From the NCBI GenBank assembly GCA_905221605.1, contig CAJNDS010002259.1:124001-188000 (forward strand): a DNA stretch of 64,000 nucleotides, read 5' to 3'. This DNA comes from Symbiodinium natans. Taxonomy: Eukaryota > Sar > Dinophyceae > Suessiales > Symbiodiniaceae. Every line of letters starts with the position of its first letter. Position 1 is the stretch's first letter. A program made the position numbers and the translations under genes. The notes beneath the pieces are model-generated. The model saw nothing but the letters and a program-made list of their open reading frames with translations. It did not search any database and was not told where the DNA came from. Of this stretch, positions 12,648 to 21,400 are shown piece after piece.

Positions 12648-12671
12648 TTGAGCCAAAATATTGGCATTGTT
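12648..12671 (-). other. Possible relict spliced-leader sequence
   Basis: On the minus strand the 13 nt ATTTTGGCTCAAG equal the 3' end of the dinoflagellate spliced leader. They are preceded by GCCAAT where the leader has GCCAT-type sequence, i.e. the same with a small insertion. Relict leaders arise when trans-spliced mRNAs are copied back into the genome. The match is partial and could be chance. Confidence 0.35.
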
Positions 12672-13409
12672 ACGAATTGCAAAACTCTACATGCAAAGGA
12701 AAACTACAAGGTGGTCTGCCGAGTCCTAATGCATCACAGAGCAGAAGATGCATATGCACTCATGTCAGCTCACATTCGCCCCTCAGCCGAGGCTCCGGTG
12801 AGTGACTTCCACAAGGAGGGCGGGCGTCCGTCGCGGCTTTGGGCGCAAGCCCGCAAACGAAGACACGCGAAACGAGACGACCCAAACGAGCGACCCTCCA
12901 AAACCAGCCTAAACCAGGCGGACCGGTCTTTTGCATGACCTGAGTCGAGGCTCCAGTACACAGAGCCCACTGAGTGCCTTGAGGACTGCTACGGCAGACA
13001 CTGAAATCTATGGTACAGATGGTACACTGTACACGGCCGGTCCTAAGCTACGGCTACGGCTACTCACCTATCCGGAACTACCCTACGGGCTACCAGACTC
13101 AGCGAGAGCCGCGCACATGGCTTGTGCCGCAGGCAATGCAGCTCACACGCGCTTCGGCGAGCGCATTGCCGCGACCAGGACACGGTCCGCAGCACCTGCA
13201 AAAGAGCACCCTCAGCACGAGGGGCCACAGGCAGGGCGGAGGAGAAAGGTGCGGGGAATGCAAAATGGGCAGGTTTCCAACCTGCCGCGGCTTTTCGCCC
13301 GCAGTCAAGCAAAAGTAAATGCAAAAGGTTGGCGAAGCAACGTGCCGTGCTGCAACGCCTGCTCTGATAATGCGTGGATGCTTACCACGCCGCGCCGACT
13401 GGCCGCAGC

Positions 13410-16400
13410 CTACTCGATACCCTGTGGAGCAGTGTTGGGGGCACGAGTGGCGTTGCCAGCAACGTTGGAGCTACTGGCTCGCTCCAACTGAGGGCGCCTT
13501 GCGACCGCCTCATCGAGGGAGAATGCCTCAGCCGACACCCTCTGGAAATCCTCGATATAGGACTGCGCGACCGGGTGCGTCTTGGCGACCTCAAGCCTAA
13601 GCCCTGCCTCCGCATTGGCTTTGCTGCTTGTGGTAAAATTGAGGCTCCCAATCAGCACCACCGCGCCATCAGGCCGCAGTAGGCAAAGGGCCTTGGCATG
13701 GTGAAGCCCTTGGATACCGGTACCTACTTTAGCCCCGCGGCCGTCGCGAGCATAGGCGTCGCGCACGGATGAGCCGCAACCCACCTTCACCTCGGCGCCT
13801 GCAGCCGCCAAGCGTTTCAACGCTTGCCACTGAAGTTTGGTGCGGTGGCATTGTCCTATGTCGGCGACAATCCGAACGCCTGCGCCCTTGCTAAGCGACG
13901 CTTCGATTGCCTCGATGCAGGATGGGCAATCTAAGCTGTACGCCCGGAGGTAGATCACATCCTCTGCTGCTCCAGACCCAAGCAGCGTTTGGGCGGCTTG
14001 AACGTATGGCCCGCCCGCAAGGAATTCCGCTTCTTTGACTGGAGATCTCCTAGCGGGGACTGGGCCCTTGTTCCTCCGGCTGGGTGTGCGCGCCACAGTG
14101 GCAGTGGCGGCACGTTGCACGAAGCCGGACTGTGCGTGGGCTGCGCTCGCTCCATCTGCTGGGGCCGCGGCCAGGTCACGACCCGCGAGCCCCTGAAAGC
14201 AGGAGAGCCCGCGGCTCTTGGCCGCAAGTTGGGAGAAACATCCTTCATCACTGTTCCCCAAACCCAACACAACCTTACCCTTAGCCAGGGCTTCGGAGGC
14301 GGTACTCCGAATGGAGTCCGTGAGCGCAGGACCCGCGCCTCGCTGGGCCGCGTGCAAAAACCCTAGGGATCGAGCGGTGTCCATTGCGGCATCGCAATGC
14401 CCGCAACGTCCCTCTGCTAGGTAAGCACGACAGCCACAGGCAGCTGTCTCCTCCTTGAGGTGCACCCAAACTTTATGGGTCACCCCTTTCTTAGTGCTCG
14501 CGACCTCAAACGTCGCTTCAGAGCCAAGGAGTCGAGACAGCCGCGCCTCAGGGGCCGCGGTGTTGCCATGTCGCAGATGCGCAATGCGATTGGCAACGGC
14601 ACGACTCACGTACCACAGAACAGCGCTGCACAAGATCACTACTACCAGAGTGATGGCTGTTCCGGCGACCCACACTGTCCGCCTGGCCCCATGACCGATT
14701 TCCTCGACCACGTCGGCCGAAATTGTTGCAACCGCGTGCATGGAGTCCTCGACAACATGCACAGCCCCGCGGTGCAACTGCAAGGCAATCGGCGCCGACG
14801 CTGCAGCCGCCAGGCCCCACCAGCCGTTGATGTTCCCGTTGAGGGCGTGCATCAACCGATTGAGGAGCCCGCGACCCAGGAAAAAGGGGGTCCGCGGCGG
14901 AAGCGGAACACTTGGCGGCGGCCGGGCCGACCCGCACGGGACGGCTGGGACCCAGCTTGTGCTTGGGCGGGGTTGGAGCGCGGCAAGTATGCCCGCGGCG
15001 TAAGCGCCCCAGGCGTACCTGCCCCTCCCCTTGGGCTTGCCCTTGGCATCGGACTTGCCTCTGCCCTTCGGCTTGCCCTGGCCCTTGCCACGGGCATCTG
15101 CCCAAGCACTCCAAGGGTCGCGGCCCTTGCCGTACGTCGCTTCTTCGCGACGTCGCTTACCGCCCCTCTTCTTGTGTTTGTTTCTAAGAAGAGGTTGGAT
15201 GGTTTCTTGGTCCATCGCAAGATTGGCCAGAAGGATCTCGTGCTCCAGCTCGTCCTGGCTGCTTTCGGAGCCAGAGTCCCTCTCTTCGCCACGCCGCGGA
15301 TCAGGGATCCCGCGAGAGACGACCTCTGCCAAACGGAGAGGGGTGCTGCAGCGAAAGCACAGCTGCCTGAATGAAAGATTCCATTCATAGCAGTTAGGGC
15401 ACTGCCACCCTGCAATGCGGAGCGCTTCGTTGATGTGATCATCGCGCTCCGCCTTCTCCGCCTGGCGCCGCTCTCGCTTCTTGGCGCGCTCGGCCGCCTG
15501 CGCCTCCTCGGCCGCCTGGAGGGCTTCAGCGAGTTCCTCGTCGCTGAGAAGCCTCGCGGCATCCGCCCGCGCTTGTTGGTCTTCAAGCGCTTCGGCAGAA
15601 AACCTCCGCCTCCATTGCTCGGGCGCGGTTTGAGGGTCTACCTCCCACCACCCGATGTCGATCCCGTTGATCCATCGGCCGTCGCACGGGGCGCCCGCTT
15701 TCGGGCCGCCCGCGTGCGTGGTGAGGCACTGGTCCTCGGTAACCGGGTTGATGGCTTCGCAGAAGAAGCACCGCCAGCTGCCGTAGGGGTAAAAGCGGCC
15801 TTCGACGTAGGCTCGGTTGGCTGGGAGGGCGACATCGTCCGCCTCATCCGCGGTGCCTGCCTCCATCTCAACCGAGACCTCCTCGTCCTTGACAACCTCA
15901 GCTTCCTCCTCCTGTTCCTCCTTGACCAGGGGCTCTTCTTGCTCCCGGCCAACGTTGAGGTGGGACTCAGTGCGAACCTCGGCGCGCATCAAAATGACGT
16001 CAAGGCTATCCGCGGCTGGGTCGCCCGCGAAGAAGGAATCGATCTCCTGGGCATGGAGATCGTCAAGAGGCGTCACCAGGTCTGGCGAGTAATCCCGCTT
16101 GGAACGACGACGCTCTGCAAGGCGTTGCTGAACGTCGCTCGTCGGCGGCTCGAGGGCCCGCCCGCGCGGAGCGGCCTCCCGCGGAGGTCCATGCTCGGCC
16201 TCCTCCGTGGGCTCGCTCTTGGGCGTGGACCCTCCACCGCTACTCTCTGGAGCGGGATCCAGCTCGGGGTCATCGCGAAGCCACCCCGGTGGATGACTAC
16301 CACCATAAATGTGGTGCGATCCGTCCTCAAGCTGGATTCGGTCCCCTCTCTTCAGGAGCGGGACCTTCGAGTGATCGTACCCGTTGGCTTTGTGGTACCG

Positions 16401-17390
16401 AATCACTCGGAGCATGGGCACCTCCCCATACCCACCGTCCTTTCCTCGGCGGAACAACCGTCCCCGCCAGTCTTGACGAAAAGGGTCAAGAGGTGCGGAG
16501 GGGCTGATCCCCAGGTTGGGCGGAAGAGAGGCGCCATGGCAGGCCGCCTGATGCAAGTGGTATTGCACCAGCGACTCAAAGGCCAGCCCGCATCCAGGAG
16601 CTGAGCATCCATAGTGGCCGTCAGCATTAGGGCGAGGCACCTCTGGGGCCGGGGCGGACCGGACGGTCCCGCCTCTCGAAGGCATGGCGGAACTGCTCGA
16701 TCCCGCACCCCCGGGGGCATCCTGACCATCGTCAGACACCTCTTCCCCGTCGGCGCCTTCCCCGGCCGCCTGATTCTCTCCCCCACGGCGCAGAGTTTTG
16801 AGGGACTCCTCACGCTTGGTGATCTTTTCTAACTTCACCATCGCGGTTCCCGCCACCTCCAGTATTTTCGACTGGAGTTTCTGCGCTCTCAGAAGAGCTT
16901 CGGACCGCGCGAGGTACTCCTTCGCGGCGCTGACCACCGATTGGCCAAGTTCGAGGACTCCTTCCTCTATGCTCCCGGCCTGGGCCCCACCAGCGGGCTC
17001 TTCGTCCTCCTTCACCTTGACCGCGGCTTGGGGCGCCCGCGTGTCGGGAAGATCCGAGCTGGAACTATCTTCCTCGACACCTTCAGCTTCTTGGGCTGCC
17101 TCTTCCTCGAGCGAGTCTTTGGCCTCGAGGGCATTGGGGCCAGGGATGTTGCGCCTAGGATACTCCTTGGGCTTCGCTGGAAAGATCGAAGTCTTAGGAG
17201 CCCCTGAAGCACGCCCTTTGGCCTTAGGCGCGGCCTTAGGAGGGGTAACAGGTTGGGCGGCCCCCGCGGCCATGACACGGCCCGCAGGGGCCAGCACAAC
17301 CGTCGAGGAGCTCGCCGCGCCACTGCTGGCCGCAGCAGCTTGGGACGCTTGGACCGTGCCCAGTTTCGGTCCTCGCCCCAACGGCGGTGT
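13410..17390 (-). CDS. C2H2 / RanBP2 / SWIM zinc-finger protein with phospholipase-D-type nuclease domain
   Basis: One uninterrupted frame of about 1,320 codons. No ATG lies near its 5' end (the first is about 36 codons in), so translation may be by frameshift or splicing from the upstream Tpt1-like ORF. Domains in order: an Ala/Pro/acid-rich N-terminus with a helical stretch (130-200); a C2H2-like finger (CSAPGC, then HLHQAACH, ~255-282); an acidic linker; two RanBP2-type fingers (WRCFFCEAINP at ~535, WQCPNCYEWN at ~657), which in known proteins bind single-stranded RNA or ubiquitin; a Lys/Gly basic stretch (~740-800); a hydrophobic segment (AITLVVVILCSAVLWYV, ~905-925); a SWIM finger (CGCRAYLAEGRCGH, CxCx7CxH, ~980-995); and a PLD domain (~1120-1275) with HHAKALCLLRPDG and IGSLNFT. 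The single HxK motif resembles PLD-type nucleases that work as dimers. Function in this element is unknown. Confidence 0.82.
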   Translation of the reverse strand, partial: TPPLGRGPKLGTVQASQAAAASSGAASSSTVVLAPAGRVMAAGAAQPVTPPKAAPKAKGRASGAPKTSIFPAKPKEYPRRNIPGPNALEAKDSLEEEAAQEAEGVEEDSSSSDLPDTRAPQAAVKVKEDEEPAGGAQAGSIEEGVLELGQSVVSAAKEYLARSEALLRAQKLQSKILEVAGTAMVKLEKITKREESLKTLRRGGENQAAGEGADGEEVSDDGQDAPGGAGSSSSAMPSRGGTVRSAPAPEVPRPNADGHYGCSAPGCGLAFESLVQYHLHQAACHGASLPPNLGISPSAPLDPFRQDWRGRLFRRGKDGGYGEVPMLRVIRYHKANGYDHSKVPLLKRGDRIQLEDGSHHIYGGSHPPGWLRDDPELDPAPESSGGGSTPKSEPTEEAEHGPPREAAPRGRALEPPTSDVQQRLAERRRSKRDYSPDLVTPLDDLHAQEIDSFFAGDPAADSLDVILMRAEVRTESHLNVGREQEEPLVKEEQEEEAEVVKDEEVSVEMEAGTADEADDVALPANRAYVEGRFYPYGSWRCFFCEAINPVTEDQCLTTHAGGPKAGAPCDGRWINGIDIGWWEVDPQTAPEQWRRRFSAEALEDQQARADAARLLSDEELAEALQAAEEAQAAERAKKRERRQAEKAERDDHINEALRIAGWQCPNCYEWNLSFRQLCFRCSTPLRLAEVVSRGIPDPRRGEERDSGSESSQDELEHEILLANLAMDQETIQPLLRNKHKKRGGKRRREEATYGKGRDPWSAWADARGKGQGKPKGRGKSDAKGKPKGRGRYAWGAYAAGILAALQPRPSTSWVPAVPCGSARPPPSVPLPPRTPFFLGRGLLNRLMHALNGNINGWWGLAAAASAPIALQLHRGAVHVVEDSMHAVATISADVVEEIGHGARRTVWVAGTAITLVVVILCSAVLWYVSRAVANRIAHLRHGNTAAPEARLSRLLGSEATFEVASTKKGVTHKVWVHLKEETAACGCRAYLAEGRCGHCDAAMDTARSLGFLHAAQRGAGPALTDSIRSTASEALAKGKVVLGLGNSDEGCFSQLAAKSRGLSCFQGLAGRDLAAAPADGASAAHAQSGFVQRAATATVARTPSRRNKGPVPARRSPVKEAEFLAGGPYVQAAQTLLGSGAAEDVIYLRAYSLDCPSCIEAIEASLSKGAGVRIVADIGQCHRTKLQWQALKRLAAAGAEVKVGCGSSVRDAYARDGRGAKVGTGIQGLHHAKALCLLRPDGAVVLIGSLNFTTSSKANAEAGLRLEVAKTHPVAQSYIEDFQRVSAEAFSLDEAVARRPQLERASSSNVAGNATRAPNTAPQGIE

Positions 17391-17399
17391 CGCCTAAAC

Positions 17400-18124
17400 T
17401 CCTTAGGTCGACATGCTGGATCAACCGATCCACTTCTAATTCAGCTATAAAGATGGAGGAAACAGCTGAGCCTTTGGGGAGTGCCCAGATGCGGGAGATG
17501 CCGGTGGCTCTAATCTGGCCAGTGAGAGCCACCCCATCTGCTCCCGCAGGACCGCCAACCGGACCTCGACTATGCAAGTCGATCCGCGGCGGAACCCGCG
17601 TCTCCCGTCCTCCCACTGCGTGGGGCAGCGCCCTAGGACGTAGTGCACCCCGAGGCGGCCTCCCGGCCCGCCGCCGGGGATCAAGCCATTCTCGATCAGG
17701 CTCGGCACGACATGCAAGTCCGTGCCGTGGGTCACATGGTTGGGCCATACCGATATATAAGATCGTTGATGGCGGTCTCACTTAGGCCCTCCATCATGAA
17801 TCCCATAGGATGGCCGCAATCGGCCGAGTGGCCTTGGAAGGCACGCAAGTAGCCAGCGTGCGAGGTATCCAACCTCGGTTTCCGCTGGTTGGCGTCGTGC
17901 GCGACCGCCTGGTTGTACTGGTTGATGGTGATGCCGAGTTGTTCGATCAACTCATCAACCGGGTAGAGGCCGCCCGGACCGAACCGGCCTCTACAACCAG
18001 CTTCGCCGTGCCGCATGCATCGGACTAGCATACGCTGCACGTCGTCGATCGTGGGCGGGCCCTTTCGGCCCTTAGGGCCTGGACTCTTGCTCTTGCCCCT
18101 GCCCTTCGACCCTCCTCCACCCAT
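17400..18124 (-). pseudogene. Tpt1/KptA-like RNA 2'-phosphotransferase, frame-broken
   Basis: Tpt1/KptA uses NAD+ to remove the 2'-phosphate left at RNA ligation junctions. An ATG at 18124 opens 130 codons with a basic start (SKGRGKSKSPGPKGRKG). The Tpt1 N-terminal lobe follows: LVRCMRHG (the RNA-binding Arg-His), VDELIEQLG and LRAFQGHS. The frame stops at 17732. The C-terminal lobe continues in the -1 frame from 17735 (THGTDLHVVPSLIENGLIPG, then CIVEVRLAVLREQ). About 17540 it continues in -1 again with DGVALTGQIRATGISRIW. The domain is thus complete but needs two shifts of the same sense, each equal to one missing base. Either the copy is decayed, the assembly has one-base errors, or the product is made by recoding. 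Three copies of a GC-rich repeat precede the ATG. The family call is good; activity is doubtful. Confidence 0.72.
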
Positions 18125-18190
18125 CGCGGCACTGAGGCCCGCGGCTTTGCTGGACCTCCGATGGGCGAGGAAAACCTGACGCGCCCTTGA

Positions 18191-18348
18191 GCGGCCAGGA
18201 CACGGCCCGCTGCAAGGGGCCGGTGTGCAGTAGTGGTAGGCAGCCGCTCCCGCGCGGCCAGGGCACGGCCCGCAGCGGGGCCTTGTGGTTGACCACGAAG
18301 GTCCGGGCGACCGATCGGTCGCTCCCGCGCGGTCTGGTCGCGACCCGC
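18191..18348. repeat. Three spaced copies of a 20-nt GC-rich quasi-palindrome
   Basis: Copies at 18191-18210, 18254-18273 and 18329-18348, 63-75 bp apart, follow the plus-strand form GCGGCCAGGACACGGCCCGC with few changes. The copies at 18254 and 18329 share further flank (GCTCCCGC before, AGCGGGGC after). The arms GCGGCC and GGCCCGC pair apart from one extra C. The cluster fills the gap between the pol ORF stop (18403) and the Tpt1-like ATG (18124). Similar sites occur at 13169-13190, 14165-14187, 17264-17285, 24116-24135 and 25750-25771. Role unknown; candidate leader, promoter or recombination sequence. Confidence 0.75.
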
Positions 18349-18402
18349 AGCGGGGCGCAGTGCACAGGCACGAACGCGGGGAGGGACTACCTACCCTAGG
18401 TT

Positions 18403-21400
18403 CTACAACACACTTGAACCGCTGCGGCGGGGTTTGGGGAGTTTCCTTAAGGTCTGGGCTCTAAGGCTTCTAAGGCTTCTGCTTCGACCTTGGACCGAAC
18501 CTCTAGGCCTGCTTGCAAAACACTGGCTGCGAGACAGAGGAACGAAGCCGCACGCGACGAACGACGAGAAATCCTTCTGCCCGCAGACCGGCGACCTGGG
18601 AAACGGCCCGCCCCAAAAACACCCGCCCTGAACACAGAAACACCCGAACAGCCCCAACATCCTGAGCATCAGAACGCGCGTGGGGTGATTCTGGTCTGAG
18701 CGCGCCGCGTCATGGTTCGCGCGCTTGGTGTTGTGCGCACCGCGAACGCCTAAGGCTTCAAGAGCAGACGACGCGCTCTGCGGAGCTGCGACTGCCCCTT
18801 TGGCGCACGCTTCGCGCACCGCCCCCTCGGCTTGGGCGTCAGTGAAAAACTGCCCATCAATGACCCTACCCGTCCTAACAGTAAGATCATCCACGTAGGC
18901 TATCCACTCCTTAGTATACTTAAGGCGCCTACCTCTGCCGGGGGCATAGGCCCTATCAACCACAAAGTTGAAATCATCTGGGCCGTTAATCGGGCCAAAG
19001 GTGAGGCCGACAGGGAGATATTTCCCTGATCTTGCCACAATGGCCAACACCTCGCGAGCACGCTTGGTGTTCCTAATTTGATTAAACCCACTAACCGCAT
19101 CCACGAAGGTATACCAAACCGAACCTACTGCGGCGGCGAGCACATCGCTACCCCGCCGACAATAGTACGTGGAGCGCTTAATTCGGGCATTCACACGGCG
19201 GTAGTCAACCACCAAGCGTCGCTTCCTATGCCGCTTGTAGCTGGGCATTTCCTTGGTCGGAAACGGCGCAGATCCCCAAGCCGAGCTGCCGCGGATCAAC
19301 TGACCCCGCTTGCATTCTTCTTCAAGCTTGTCGTCGACCCATTGCGCGGACTCGCCCCTCAGACTGTGAGGCTGGGACGAGACCGGCGGCCCGGTGGGGA
19401 TGCAGTCATGGGCGAACTTCCTGACCGTGGTCCTGGTGGTGTCCTCCACCCAGAACCCAGCGGCCTTTCGCCGTATGACCTCCCTGACGGCTGCGATGTC
19501 AGCATCGGTCAGCCCTGGTCTGGTTGGTCCAGGCTCGATCTTCAAACCCGACCATACGAGGTCTCTATAGGCCTCGGTGCGCCTAGGATCCTCCGCGACC
19601 TTCTCGCCCGCAAGAGCATAGACCTCAAGGTCAGCCCGGACGGAATCCCAGTCCTTGGCGTCCGCCTTGGTTCGCCAAAACGCTTCCTTCTCAGCGGCGT
19701 ACTTATCCACCTCCTTATCCAGCTCCGCACGCTCTGCTGGCGTGAGGTCCTCGCCCGAGCGCACGTCCGGGAGGGGAATGACTGGAGAGGGCTGTGGTGC
19801 AGCCGCGGCGCTATCCGCACCCGCAGTGGCTGGAAAGCTTTCAACTGCAGCGGTGCACAGCTCTTCTGCGCCCCTCAGACCAAGGTCCTGGAGTGATGCG
19901 CAGAAAGCCGCCCCTATGAGGTTGTAGTCGGCTTGCGCGCGCTCAACGTGCTTGTGCTGCACTGCGCCTAACGCATCCGGCCTACTACACCTCAAACCTA
20001 CCGATTCTAAGCTGAAATCGGCGAGCCACAGGGCCCCGCTCTCAACGAGGTTGTCGCGGCCACTGGCCCGCGCGAACTGGCATATGTCAGCCCGCACGAA
20101 AGCCCAAGGCCAGCGTGGCTCTGCGAGCGTCCCAAACAAGGCGCCCCACTCCTCTAGCCGCCAGGGTTCCCACTCGCCTTTTTGTGCCTGCAAATGCAGC
20201 GCGACGTGGGCGCCCGCGCGCGTGCGTTCCTGCGCACACCGGACGACTAGCTGAAGGAAAGCTCGGGGCACATTCTTGCCCTCAAGCCCAATCACGAGCA
20301 CCTTCGGCTCTGCGCGCAAAACAGCGCCGCTAATTGCCTCTAAGTGCCCTTCTGCGGCCAGGTTCCAGGTGATCCCGTAGGCCTGCTTGCCTTGCACAAA
20401 AGCTGGAACAACCCTGTACCCGTGCCTCCTAGCCGCGTCGGAAACGACCGCGTCACCCCAAGCAACCTCTAAGACATCGGCAACCCCTCCAAGGAAATAC
20501 TGCCGGAACCAACTCTCGACAGCACCCGACTCTGGGGAAGCCCTAGGCTGCAACACGCGGGGTTCCGCGACCAAGAGGTCCGCGAGGGCCTCTCGGATCG
20601 AGAGCACACCCGTTCTGGCGCGAGACGCTCTCTCGAGCGTCCTGTCCTGTAACGAGTACGCTCCCTTGTCCAACTTCCTGGCCGAGGCTGCAGCAAGCAC
20701 GCCGTCGCGGTTCAGGTCGACCTTGGAAATGATCTCCCTGACGGTAACCGCTTCGTGGGCCGGACGAGTCCCCTCTGAAAGCGTGAGCGCACCGTCCTCG
20801 GCGATGTATGCAAGCCGCCATTTGACGCGAACCCCGCTGGCATCGGGGAGATAGCGGTGCACGCCGACCTGCGCACGGGCAGCATCTACCTGCGTAACCC
20901 GTCCTAACCTGCACACCTTAGGGCCTCCACCTACACCCCGATAGGCAATGCGGTCGCCAAGGCGGAGGACGAAGTCCCTCCCGCGCCTGGTCATCGTGAA
21001 CTCCACTTGCTTGGCGTCGCCTTGAACCTGTTGCCCTAAGCTGGGGCGAGACGAGCCGTCCCCGCCGGTTCCATCGTCCTCAAAGACGACCGGCTCGCGG
21101 GATTCCGCGCCATCTGCATCCGCAGGAACAAGAATGCAGTCTTCCGCGTGCGCCTCCATCGGGCCGCGCCGGGCGGAAGAAGTACCCCCCGACTCCATCG
21201 ACACGGGCTCCAAGGTGAGCCTGTGGCCCTTGACTTCCAACACGCGCCAGGGGCCGGTCAGACCCGGTTTCCAAGGCACACGCCCCGCCCCCTCTGAACG
21301 GGCCCTCGGAGCGTTCCAGACCACTCGGTCTCCTGGCTTAAGGTCCACAGTGCGCCTATGGCGATTTGCAAGTTTCGCCCGCGCTTCTGAAGACCGCGTC

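Noticed and set aside
14460-15374. Long plus-strand open frames opposite the zinc-finger/PLD ORF (also 15435-16604)
   Set aside because: Antisense shadows in GC-rich coding DNA; no domain signatures, whereas the minus frame has six.
17236-17781. A 181-codon minus-strand frame taken as a separate gene
   Set aside because: Only its middle (DGVALTG to AELEVDRLI) continues the Tpt1-like domain; the rest is an out-of-frame reading of neighbouring ORFs.
18072-18371. Small protein with three APLRxV..PRG repeats
   Set aside because: It is the translation of the 20-nt GC-rich repeat cluster and runs over the Tpt1-like start in another frame.
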